Part shown: positions 9,512 through 16,842 of the stretch, one piece after another | How the letters are laid out: the number at the start of each line of letters is the position of its first letter | Position numbering within the stretch: the first letter of the stretch is position 1 | Assembly: GCF_900106795.1 (NCBI RefSeq) | Contig: NZ_FNNS01000024.1 | Coordinates: 4,096 to 60,522, forward strand | Length of the DNA: 56,427 nucleotides | Origin: Aequorivita viscosa | GTDB taxonomy: Bacteria > Bacteroidota > Bacteroidia > Flavobacteriales > Flavobacteriaceae | Direction: 5' to 3' | Notes under the pieces: generated by a model | Database searches by the model: none | Told to the model about the DNA's origin: nothing | What the model saw: the letters and a program-made list of their open reading frames with translations, nothing else | Position numbers and translations under genes: made by a program

Positions 9512-10783
9512 ATGAACGAAACTACGATTAAACAAAATGTCGATCCTTTTTTACAGGAAGTTAGAACAATAACGAAACGACATAAAGAGAAATTAAGAGA
9601 AAAAGGAGAGGATTTTAACCTGTTTAGTGTAATGGGAATGGAGTCTAATGAAACTCATACTCATTCTGCAATTCTTGCCGCCTTACTAGATCCAGCATAT
9701 AATCATTATGCCAAAAGTTTATTTCTAGAAAAGTTCTTAGAAAAGATAGGTTATGAATTTAAGGGAAGAGATTTGAATAATACAAGAGTAATCAAAGAAT
9801 ATCACATTGGTTCTATTGATGCGGATTATGAGCGAGGTGGTTTTATAGATATACTTATAATTTTTGATTCAGGACATACTCTTGCCATTGAAAATAAGAT
9901 TTATGCAAAAGATCAAAGAAAACAATTATATAGATACAGTAAACACAATGAGTCAAAAACTCAATTGTGTTATTTAACTCTGTATGGAACGGATCCTAGT
10001 GAATATAGCTACCAAAGTTTAGAATTAAAAAATATTCGAAAGATTAGTTATAAAGAAGATATAATTGAGTGGCTCAGTGTTTGTCAACAGCATTTACAAC
10101 CTGACTCAATATTATCAATATCAATAAAGAAATATATTCTACTACTTAAAAAACTAACCAACACCATGGATAAAACGCACGAAATGGAATTTACCAAAAG
10201 CATTCTAAACAATTATGAAGCTGCCCAGTATGTACACAGTAATTTCGATAAACTTATATATAATGTCCGAGAATCATTTAGGCAAGCTGTAATAGGAAAT
10301 TTACGAAATAAGTTGATTGATAGCAATTATAGGGTAGTGAGTGGAAACGCAGCAGATTTTCATTTTTCGCAAATTTGGATCGAGTTAGATAATTCCAAAG
10401 ATTTGACCATGCGTTTTGGAATTGAATCATTCAGTGGCAAAGGAAATGAAAATGGTAGGATTTTTATTGGAATTTTTGACAGACTAACCCAAGAGATTAA
10501 CATTGATTTTGCAGATGAGTCAATTGATAAATATCTAAGTAAATATTGGCCAGTTATCAGATTAATTAAAACACCTAAGAACAATCCACTTCATTTAAAT
10601 AGCGGTGATTTACTTCTAAAATTAAATGATGAGAACTCCCAGACCTTTAAAGATTTACTTGAAGAGACAGTTTCACAAGTAATTAAATTTGTGAATGAAT
10701 ATACGGAAGTTATAAGGGAAATTGATATAAATAGAGGGAATAGGGTAGGGGATTATACAATTAATGATATTAATGAATCTTAA
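9512..10783 (+). CDS. PD-(D/E)XK nuclease superfamily protein
   Basis: The 423-residue protein carries a nuclease core typical of the PDDEXK_4 type: an early helix with SVMGMESNETHTHSAILAALLDP (read in two parts, about residues 43-65), then the acidic GGFIDILIIF near 109-118 and AIENKIYAKDQRKQ near 128-141, giving the D...ExK catalytic set. Proteins of this type occur in bacterial defence islands as predicted DNA or RNA nucleases. The start is ATG 9512, 19 bases after hsdR, and the gene is AT-rich like the recognition domains of hsdS. Substrate and trigger are unknown; a role alongside the restriction enzyme is inferred from the operon. Confidence 0.8.
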   Translation: MNETTIKQNVDPFLQEVRTITKRHKEKLREKGEDFNLFSVMGMESNETHTHSAILAALLDPAYNHYAKSLFLEKFLEKIGYEFKGRDLNNTRVIKEYHIGSIDADYERGGFIDILIIFDSGHTLAIENKIYAKDQRKQLYRYSKHNESKTQLCYLTLYGTDPSEYSYQSLELKNIRKISYKEDIIEWLSVCQQHLQPDSILSISIKKYILLLKKLTNTMDKTHEMEFTKSILNNYEAAQYVHSNFDKLIYNVRESFRQAVIGNLRNKLIDSNYRVVSGNAADFHFSQIWIELDNSKDLTMRFGIESFSGKGNENGRIFIGIFDRLTQEINIDFADESIDKYLSKYWPVIRLIKTPKNNPLHLNSGDLLLKLNDENSQTFKDLLEETVSQVIKFVNEYTEVIREIDINRGNRVGDYTINDINES

Positions 10784-10815
10784 TCCTTAATTGCAAATAC
10801 AACCTTAATGGAGTA

Positions 10816-12546
10816 ATGCCTTTAGAAGAAAAAAAATATGATATTGAAACCAATAATGATTGGGCAAAGGATGTAAAAGGAAATCATCTTTATATCGACC
10901 ATGCTATTAGTGGTCGTAAAGGGTATTTCTGTATAGGTTGCGATAAAGAAATGGAGGCTGTCAAAATGAAAAAGAACCTTAATCATAGATCTTTTTTTAG
11001 ACATGTTCCGGTAGATATTACAAAAGACGAAACTCCCTGTACATTTAGTAATAGAAAATACAGAGAGCTATTAGCCACAGATATACTACAAAGGTTAAAA
11101 ACCATCAAAGTGCCCGGTGTTTATAAATACCCACCTAAAGGAGAGGACGGGATACCAATGCTTCTTGAAAAACCAAAATTTATAAATGCACATAAAGTAA
11201 AATCCCAACTTATTTTTTATGAAGATAAGGAAGGTGCAGTACTATTTGGCAAAAACCCAGATGGAGAAGATAGATATTTATTAATAAGGCCTGATGTTGT
11301 TTTCTTTGATGCCAATGGGGAACCAATTTTATTGATAGAATTGGTAATTACTCATAAAGTAAATCAAGAAAAGAAAATTAAGCTACGACGATTAGGAATT
11401 GATACTGTTAGCATTATCGTTCCTAAGTCCTCAGAACAAGAGATAGAAGATAATTTTAAGTCAACTAAACGTGTAAAGTGGGAATACAATGAAATCGAAG
11501 CAAACACCAACTATAAAAAAGTTTCCTCTAGAACTTCAGAAGGAATATTGGAACTTGATGAAGACCAAAGACGAATTTTTGAAGAAGACATCAGTTGCCG
11601 CAAGGCAAGACTTAATAACACGTTACGATCTATTAAAAAATTCCTTCAATCAGAATCGTACAGAAGAACTGAACAACACCTTGAATCTGAAATATCAAGA
11701 ATTGAGAAAGCTACAAGAGGAGAGCAAAAGAGATTGGAAGAGTTGGAAGTTGGAATTGATAAAGAAGTACGAGCACAATTTACAAAGCGACATATTGAGC
11801 TTAGAAAAGCGGAAGGAGAAACTACAACACGAGAAGAAGAACTTAGACGCAAGTATAACGATTTGGAAAGACGATATAAATCAAAGAAATCAGAACTTGA
11901 GACAACGCAATCAAGAATTGAAAGCGATAAAAGAGAGGAGCTCGAAAATGGATGGACTGAGGAAGCTGTTAGAGAAAGATTTAGAAAAGATAGCGAACAA
12001 TTACGAGTTGAGTTTGAAAAACTTTCAAGCGAATTTGGACAACTTATCAGAACAAGAGAAAACTCTATCGGAGAATTATTACAAGAACAAGACGAGCTTG
12101 CTGCAAACCATAGAAAACTTGAAGCAGAAGAATTTGAAAACTTTACAAGAAGAAATAGAGAAATTACAGAACGAATTAGAGGAAAATTTAGAGATAGAAA
12201 GGAAAAACTATCAGAAGCTTATAACGACGAAGAACGAATTGTTGCAGGATTACGAATTAAAGAGCAAGCCATATCTCGAACGTTTGGAAAGCTTGAAAAA
12301 GAAGAACAAGAAAGTTTTGGAAGAGAGGAGGCTCTCCTTATTAAAGAAGAACAACGACCTGAAGGAGCAATTTTTGAAGAATTTCTTGAAGAAATCAGAA
12401 GTTCCCCCAACCGATTTCCCAAACGAATTAAGTATGTACTGGAAGCAGAACGCGTGGGACACGATTACAAAGATGCTCAACGCCAAGAAGAGTTCTATAA
12501 GCGGGCACGAGAATTTTTTAAGAAGGGAACTTGGAAGGAAAAATAA
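10816..12546 (+). CDS. CoiA-like nuclease with charged coiled-coil C terminus
   Basis: The first about 225 of 576 residues resemble competence protein CoiA: a zinc-finger-like segment (YFCIGCDKEM, then FFRHVP near residue 73), then a nuclease core with RPDVVFF near 158 and ELVITHKV near 176 followed by KLRRLGIDTVSI. CoiA-type nucleases process DNA. From about residue 225 the protein becomes a very charged helix rich in E, R and K. Over 11,489-12,546 this segment is also open in the +1 frame (see next entry). In this frame third codon positions are strongly A/T, as expected for the genome, while the other frame has better heptads. It is last in the restriction operon, 32 bases after the PD-(D/E)XK gene. 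Confidence 0.75.
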   Translation: MPLEEKKYDIETNNDWAKDVKGNHLYIDHAISGRKGYFCIGCDKEMEAVKMKKNLNHRSFFRHVPVDITKDETPCTFSNRKYRELLATDILQRLKTIKVPGVYKYPPKGEDGIPMLLEKPKFINAHKVKSQLIFYEDKEGAVLFGKNPDGEDRYLLIRPDVVFFDANGEPILLIELVITHKVNQEKKIKLRRLGIDTVSIIVPKSSEQEIEDNFKSTKRVKWEYNEIEANTNYKKVSSRTSEGILELDEDQRRIFEEDISCRKARLNNTLRSIKKFLQSESYRRTEQHLESEISRIEKATRGEQKRLEELEVGIDKEVRAQFTKRHIELRKAEGETTTREEELRRKYNDLERRYKSKKSELETTQSRIESDKREELENGWTEEAVRERFRKDSEQLRVEFEKLSSEFGQLIRTRENSIGELLQEQDELAANHRKLEAEEFENFTRRNREITERIRGKFRDRKEKLSEAYNDEERIVAGLRIKEQAISRTFGKLEKEEQESFGREEALLIKEEQRPEGAIFEEFLEEIRSSPNRFPKRIKYVLEAERVGHDYKDAQRQEEFYKRAREFFKKGTWKEK

Positions 12547-12610
12547 ATCTCTCGAATGGTTTTTAGAAGAGTTTCAAACTAAAATTAATGATCAGGATTT
12601 AGACATTTAG
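11489..12610 (+). CDS. overlapping +1-frame coiled-coil reading frame nested in the CoiA-like gene
   Basis: This 373-residue frame opens with ATG 11489 soon after a stop in the same frame (TAA near 11,473), overlaps the CoiA-like gene for 1058 bases, and runs 64 bases past that gene's stop into a natural-looking end (LEWFLEEFQTKI). It encodes a regular leucine heptad coiled coil (for example LQEEIEKLQNELEENL near residue 225) with tryptophans and tyrosines, unlike a random shadow frame. In the host frame every TTA or CTA in the overlap is followed by C or T and every TTG by G, so no stop arises here. In this frame every T-ending codon I checked is followed by something that avoids a stop in the host frame. 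It may be a separate protein or the alternative C terminus of the CoiA-like protein by slippage. Confidence 0.55.
   Translation: MKSKQTPTIKKFPLELQKEYWNLMKTKDEFLKKTSVAARQDLITRYDLLKNSFNQNRTEELNNTLNLKYQELRKLQEESKRDWKSWKLELIKKYEHNLQSDILSLEKRKEKLQHEKKNLDASITIWKDDINQRNQNLRQRNQELKAIKERSSKMDGLRKLLEKDLEKIANNYELSLKNFQANLDNLSEQEKTLSENYYKNKTSLLQTIENLKQKNLKTLQEEIEKLQNELEENLEIERKNYQKLITTKNELLQDYELKSKPYLERLESLKKKNKKVLEERRLSLLKKNNDLKEQFLKNFLKKSEVPPTDFPNELSMYWKQNAWDTITKMLNAKKSSISGHENFLRRELGRKNKSLEWFLEEFQTKINDQDLDI
11515..11520 (+). promoter_or_regulatory. A6 tract at the junction of the two overlapping frames
   Basis: Six A residues lie in Lys-Lys codons of the CoiA-like frame, where the +1 frame has just opened. 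Loss of one A in the transcript, or a +1 slip from AAA to AAG, would join the nuclease domain to the heptad coiled coil. Function is inferred; it could also be a sequencing or mutational hotspot. Confidence 0.35.
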
Positions 12611-12771
12611 GAATATATAATAATTTTAGAAACTGGTTAATTTGGATTAATGACTTTAGAGCTAAACTCTTTTAGAATCTTGCAAACATTGGTTAGTTAA
12701 AAAATAACTGTGAAGTAAAAATTCTATTACTCAATTCAATTGCATTATACCTGAGATTATGGATTAAGACA

Positions 12772-12795
12772 CTAACACACTTTATGAGATAGTCC
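12772..12795. mobile_element. solo IS terminal inverted repeat
   Basis: These 24 bases are the exact reverse complement of 56083-56106, the outer end of the IS256-family element at the right of the window. No transposase lies beside it (12,611-12,794 is non-coding), so this is a leftover IS end. Its outermost base is the last base of the TAG stop codon (12795-12797) of the RES-domain gene, so insertion or deletion of the element may have set that gene's end. Confidence 0.75.
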
Positions 12796-13811
12796 TATAG
12801 TTCTTCTTTAAGCTCTACCGCCCTCAGCCTCAAACTTGTAATTTTTATCTTTTTCACTGAAACACAGTTCACTTTGCTATCTTCAAATAAAACAATGTTT
12901 TTCCCATCAGGGTGAAGTGAACTTCTAAATCGAATACCTCCAGCTCCAGTGAAAACCTTTATAAATTCGCAGATAAATTGAGTAGGAATATATTCAATCT
13001 CGCTATCATATCGGCGCATTGGTTTGGAAAGATCAATACTTATACGATCCCTGAATAACCTAGCCATAATTGTTTCTCTCACCGTTCTTGGTTGAAATAG
13101 AGAGGTGTCTTCAGTAAAATCTACAATTTTTAAACTTTCAAATTCAGGTTTAAGTTGAAATGTGCCAATACTTAGTTCATCCAAGTAGGATGCCCTAACC
13201 TCATATAATACGGTTTCTTCATTATCACTTAAATATAAATAGGGGATTCCCATCGGGTTCGCACGACCACCTAAAGTGCTTTGACGTGGAGGACTTAGCA
13301 TATTAGTTGTATCAATAGCTGGTTGATCGCTGGTGTGATGCACTCGCGCGCGAAATAGTCTGTCACTTTGTTTTAGTTTATATTGGGTGTTGAAAAAACC
13401 ATCCCATCCCAAGTCTTCAATATTTATAAAAAATCTTTTTGTCCATTTCAACTCCTCCTTTACGGTTTCCCAATGATTATAATTATCAGTAATCTCGGTA
13501 GAGTATTCCACTAAATCATCAGAACTTATTATCTCCGTATTAATTTCAGGAAGGATTCTATTAAGAATTTCTGTCGCGGTTTTCTGAGAACTAAAGAAAC
13601 TCCAATTGGCTTGAATCTTAGATCGTAATGGCTCGCCGTTCTCCGATTTTTCGAAATTGTCAATTAATTCTTGGAAAAAATCCAAAAGCTCTTTTAGGTC
13701 TATTAGATGTACAGCACTAGAAAGACAAATTTTACATTCACCAATAGTTTGGAAGGAAGATATAAAACCTTTAATCTCTTTATCCGCAAAACAGTTGGCG
13801 CAAACTTTCAT
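12795..13811 (-). CDS. RES-domain protein with N-terminal zinc ribbon
   Basis: RES-domain toxins degrade NAD+ and are usually controlled by a partner. The 338-residue protein starts with a zinc-ribbon-like CANC...CKIC (Cys 4, 7, 26, 29), then a helical region (about 40-140) like the N-terminal domain of larger RES proteins, then the RES core: LFRARVHH (Arg 154/156), YLYLSDNEETVLYEVRAS with the glutamate near 204, and FRSSLHP with Ser 297/298. These match the R, E and S residues that name the domain. It begins directly after the stop of the sce7725 gene and is third in a tight operon. Its stop codon lies at the edge of the solo IS end, so the C terminus may be slightly altered. A defence or growth-arrest role is inferred. 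Confidence 0.8.
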   Translation of the reverse strand: MKVCANCFADKEIKGFISSFQTIGECKICLSSAVHLIDLKELLDFFQELIDNFEKSENGEPLRSKIQANWSFFSSQKTATEILNRILPEINTEIISSDDLVEYSTEITDNYNHWETVKEELKWTKRFFINIEDLGWDGFFNTQYKLKQSDRLFRARVHHTSDQPAIDTTNMLSPPRQSTLGGRANPMGIPYLYLSDNEETVLYEVRASYLDELSIGTFQLKPEFESLKIVDFTEDTSLFQPRTVRETIMARLFRDRISIDLSKPMRRYDSEIEYIPTQFICEFIKVFTGAGGIRFRSSLHPDGKNIVLFEDSKVNCVSVKKIKITSLRLRAVELKEEL

Positions 13812-14747
13812 CTACTTACTTTTTAAATACTTCTGAACTACAAGAAGGTGATTTTTAATCCCGATTTTTTTCACAACGCCTAATCCTGGGTAATGCTCCC
13901 GGTCATAATAATCTTCTAATTCTGCGATGGCAGAGTTGGTTAATTCGTTTTCCCTGCAAAATTCAACAGCCTTTTTTGCAGCTTCTGCAAACTTACCTTG
14001 AACGTTGGCAATAGAATCGTTGGTTTCAGAAGTAAAATGTCGGATCCAAATCTGACCATTTTCTTTCATATAGGTAAGATGAATAACAACAGCTCTAGGA
14101 GTACTGCCGCCATCAATAAATTCACTCGGTAAAACAGTATAATCCGCAAATCCATTATATTTTTCCTCATCATAAAACAAATGTTCTTCAGAAAACCTGT
14201 GTTCCTGAATATCCAAGAAATCACTATTTCGCACTTGTTTCTCAAATAAATCATCCAGTCGAATATATGTTTTGCGAAGAGTTTTAATATAGCGATCCAA
14301 CGAACGATTTCTTTGTGGATCGTTCATTGTAATTGAAGATATTTGGGGCATTTCTGCAAGATGTTTAAATTCTTCATCTTCCATACTGATGTCATTTCCA
14401 CAAAGTAACATGATATCCTTTAGATCAAATTTTTTAATATTCTCAATAATATAATCGCGATTATTCCTGTAATGAAATGCCGGAATAAAAAGATCTAGTT
14501 CAAGGTCGTGGATATAATCGAGATAGTAAAGAGTATCCCCAATCTTTTGACCAAACTCAGGATTTAATATTAAATAAGCATGCTGATTAGATTGCTCGAA
14601 TTCTCGTAAAGCAAGATTTAAGTTATTATAACTTTCTTTAACAGGTTCAAGGATTGGAAGAATATAATCTTTTAGCACCCTTTCCCTTGCCAATTCCCGT
14701 AACATAATTAGTTCAAATTGCCGAGCCCTTAAAACTGGATAATACAT
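13812..14747 (-). CDS. sce7725 family protein
   Basis: The N terminus MYYPVLRARQFELIMLRELA followed by ILPILEPVKE is typical of the sce7725 family, which nearly always occurs beside sce7726. Length (311 residues) fits. The fold looks like an alternating alpha/beta barrel (repeated short strands such as DLFIPAF and DIMLLCGND), and its biochemical role is not known to me. It sits 3 bases after the sce7726 gene and directly before the RES gene, so the three are translated together. The family call is confident; that the trio forms one defence or toxin unit is inferred from conserved neighbourhood. Confidence 0.8.
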   Translation of the reverse strand: MYYPVLRARQFELIMLRELARERVLKDYILPILEPVKESYNNLNLALREFEQSNQHAYLILNPEFGQKIGDTLYYLDYIHDLELDLFIPAFHYRNNRDYIIENIKKFDLKDIMLLCGNDISMEDEEFKHLAEMPQISSITMNDPQRNRSLDRYIKTLRKTYIRLDDLFEKQVRNSDFLDIQEHRFSEEHLFYDEEKYNGFADYTVLPSEFIDGGSTPRAVVIHLTYMKENGQIWIRHFTSETNDSIANVQGKFAEAAKKAVEFCRENELTNSAIAELEDYYDREHYPGLGVVKKIGIKNHLLVVQKYLKSK

Positions 14748-14750
14748 ACT

Positions 14751-15620
14751 TTACATATTTAATGGTGACTTCAGATTGAGAATCATCCGTTCCTTTTGTT
14801 TTTTATTTAATTTTAAGGAAAGATTAATCTGATTTAGTTCTTTGTAGTTTTTTTTCGAAACCTCAGGTTTAAAAACTCTACTCTTCATTGTCTGTATAAA
14901 CAGATCATTCAATTTAGGAACAGGTATCTCCTTAATTAGCTTTTTACAAATATCATATTGACTAAAACTTGTCATTTTAGGCAGCATCCCATAATATGAT
15001 TGCACCAGCGATTTATACTCTGCTGTTCGCAAAATATTCATAATTACTTCAGGATTAATCTGAAAGTCTAAGACTGCATCACGGACTAGCTCAAATTTAT
15101 TTCCTCTTAAATTATTGTAAGTAATTATTCCAACCTTTTCATTATACTTCAAATAAGTAGCAAGCTTAGATTCAGGAACTATAATGAATACTTGGTTGAA
15201 AGCCTGATGGTAATTTTCTAATTGAAGCTCCAATCTATTATCTGAGTCCAATTCAGATTTTACCTCGAATACCTTGGAGTGCCCATTGAACATAACCAAA
15301 TCAGCAATGGCATTGCCAACACGAAATTCATTAAATACTTTAGAGTTGGACTTTCCTAATTCTTGTAGTAACCATTCGTTTAAGAATGAGTTTTTATAAA
15401 TATATTCATTGGGATAATGAAGTTCAAGAATTTTATATAAATGCTTTAGATAGCTTAGATAAGTAGCGTTTTTATAGGAAATCCAGTTAGTATCATAGCG
15501 ATTAATTTTTTTGTTAATTGAAAAAAAATTACCTGTCGCCCATTGCTCAACCTCACTTCTGCTAAACAAAGAGGAATAGTCACGTAACTGATTTAAAGTG
15601 TATTTTTCCGTAGTAACCAT
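14751..15620 (-). CDS. sce7726 family protein (PD-(D/E)XK-like)
   Basis: The 289-residue protein has the sce7726 pattern: a helical N-terminal half with SFLNEWLLQEL (about 115-125), then the nuclease-like core FRVGNAIADLVMFN and KVFEVKSELDSDNRL (about 135-165), giving an acidic D...ExK set, followed by LQLENYHQAFNQVFIIVPESKL in two strands. It is the first gene of the sce7726-sce7725-RES operon. A promoter box lies only 4 bases before the ATG at 15620, so the message is probably leaderless. Nuclease activity is predicted from the motif; the target is unknown. Confidence 0.8.
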   Translation of the reverse strand: MVTTEKYTLNQLRDYSSLFSRSEVEQWATGNFFSINKKINRYDTNWISYKNATYLSYLKHLYKILELHYPNEYIYKNSFLNEWLLQELGKSNSKVFNEFRVGNAIADLVMFNGHSKVFEVKSELDSDNRLELQLENYHQAFNQVFIIVPESKLATYLKYNEKVGIITYNNLRGNKFELVRDAVLDFQINPEVIMNILRTAEYKSLVQSYYGMLPKMTSFSQYDICKKLIKEIPVPKLNDLFIQTMKSRVFKPEVSKKNYKELNQINLSLKLNKKQKERMILNLKSPLNM

Positions 15621-15624
15621 GTTA

Positions 15625-15632
15625 CAAAGTTA
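15625..15632 (-). promoter_or_regulatory. -7 box TAACTTTG, probable leaderless promoter
   Basis: Read on the minus strand, TAACTTTG matches TAnnTTTG and is followed by four bases and then the ATG of the sce7726 gene. As transcription in Bacteroidetes usually starts about 5-7 bases after this box, the message would start at or near the A of ATG. Confidence 0.5.
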
Positions 15633-15649
15633 GTTATAATTTTTGATGC

Positions 15650-15763
15650 TTACCGCTTTGGACGAGGCGGAAGTGGCCTTGGCGTCCTGGGTGAAATTGG
15701 TGGTTGGCCCAATTCTCTTCCTGGCGGTGGCGGTGGCGGTGGTGGTGGCTTTTGATTTGACAT
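15650..15763 (-). CDS. 37-residue polyproline peptide
   Basis: This short frame starts with ATG 15763, three bases after the stop of the membrane protein gene, and ends at TAA 15650-15652. The peptide begins MSNQK, has a run of nine prolines (residues 6-14), then a Gly-Arg-Glu-Leu-Gly turn, and ends with PRPLPPRPKR. The close spacing to the membrane gene, ordinary start and stop, and clear composition make it likely to be real. Polyproline tracts usually bind other proteins and slow ribosomes. It might partner the membrane protein or regulate its translation. I do not recognise a named family. Confidence 0.6.
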   Translation of the reverse strand: MSNQKPPPPPPPPPGRELGQPPISPRTPRPLPPRPKR

Positions 15764-15766
15764 TTT

Positions 15767-16327
15767 TTATTTTATTAAAATTAATATTCCAATTATAGTT
15801 ATTAAAACAATGGATCCTATTAATATTTTCCTTGACCAATAATAGTCCTTAATTCTACCATCATTTACTAACTGATTATCGGTTGCAAATTCAACATAAT
15901 ATTTTAATAAATCCTTTTCAAACGCAGCTGTGGCATAACTTATCGCTTTTTTCTTTGCCTTTTTGTCTCCATTATTTTTAAAGAATGCTAAGTAATGTTT
16001 AAAAAGCTCGTCTTCTCGATTTATCAAATCCAACGAACAAGGTAGGTATTTGTATTTCCGAAAACGGTTTAGATACATTCTAATCAAAAAGGTCATAGCT
16101 ATTAAAATGGTGAGAATGAACAATATTGTACAGACCGTGATAACGATTAATATAATTTCATTGTCAGTGTAATGTGGGTGAAAATTTTCATCCTTAAAAA
16201 TGAAAAACCCTCCACCGATAAGTAAAGTTAATAAGGTGGTAGGAAAACCAATTGAAGCATCAATTTCATTTTTTCTTAATAATTCATTAGCGTGAATTTC
16301 TCTATAAAATTCCAGTTGGTTTTTCAC
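15767..16327 (-). CDS. three-helix membrane protein of unknown function
   Basis: The 186-residue protein has hydrophobic segments at about residues 27-43 (TLLTLLIGGGFFIF), 57-82 (IILIVITVCTILFILTILIA and on) and 168-185 (the C-terminal ILIGSIVLITIIGILILI). Between the second and third lies a charged cytoplasmic-type helical region of about 80 residues. The layout of two close helices with a long soluble part is like small membrane effectors paired with defence sensors, but I do not recognise a family. It is transcribed from the repeat-type promoter at 16368-16419 and followed by the polyproline peptide gene. The effector role is a guess from context. Confidence 0.65.
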   Translation of the reverse strand: MKNQLEFYREIHANELLRKNEIDASIGFPTTLLTLLIGGGFFIFKDENFHPHYTDNEIILIVITVCTILFILTILIAMTFLIRMYLNRFRKYKYLPCSLDLINREDELFKHYLAFFKNNGDKKAKKKAISYATAAFEKDLLKYYVEFATDNQLVNDGRIKDYYWSRKILIGSIVLITIIGILILIK

Positions 16328-16367
16328 TTTAAAATATATTAAAACAATTTATAGATTGGATTTATAC

Positions 16368-16419
16368 CAAATATAATAGATAATGGCCTGCGTTTTATTC
16401 AGGAAGAATACCAAATATA
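16368..16419 (-). promoter_or_regulatory. repeat-family promoter element F (two TATATTTG boxes)
   Basis: On the minus strand TATATTTG occurs at 16419-16412 followed by GGTATTCTTCC, and again at 16375-16368, 40 bases before the ATG of the membrane protein. The first box and following bases match the family seen at 17635, 34042, 36233, 38413 and 39435. Confidence 0.55.
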
Positions 16420-16524
16420 AGATTTTTGTAGGATTATAAATTCCTGAATTGCATTGCAAATGCAACGATAAAGAGACACTCTTTCTAAAAGCGCGCCAGA
16501 AGGAATAAACATACATTTACTGTT

Positions 16525-16794
16525 CTATAATTTTATCCAACATTTATTCTTACTGAATTCCCCATTAATATGTTGGGACCAACTTTCACCTATTCTTTTT
16601 AGCAAATCAGTTTCATACGTGGCGATCAATTTACTTATTTCACTATGATAATATGCGGTTGTCCAATTTTGTTTATAAGAAGATAAATAAATATCAGGAT
16701 GATATTTGATTAGAAAATTAATAATTGAATGAGCATCAAAGACGCATTCTTTTGGAATAGCTGTTTGAATAATCTTTTGGATAGTATCTTTCAT
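16525..16794 (-). CDS. small hypothetical protein
   Basis: The 89-residue protein is mostly helical, with a start (MKDTIQKIIQTAIPKECVFDAHSIINFLI, taken in part) that reads like a globular domain, and a tryptophan-rich end (ESWSQHING). It has an ordinary ATG at 16794 and normal codon use. No motif is recognised. It lies 48 bases after the YbjQ-like gene on the same strand and may be co-transcribed. Immunity or adaptor roles cannot be judged. Confidence 0.55.
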   Translation of the reverse strand: MKDTIQKIIQTAIPKECVFDAHSIINFLIKYHPDIYLSSYKQNWTTAYYHSEISKLIATYETDLLKRIGESWSQHINGEFSKNKCWIKL

Positions 16795-16842
16795 TTAATT
16801 TGAGTTTTAATATTGTAAAATTTTAATAAAGGGCTAAATACA

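Noticed and set aside
15630-15839. 69-codon minus-strand frame rich in Thr and Ala over the polyproline gene
   Set aside because: It is the shadow of the repeated GGCGGT bases; the polyproline frame has the better start, stop and position after the membrane gene.
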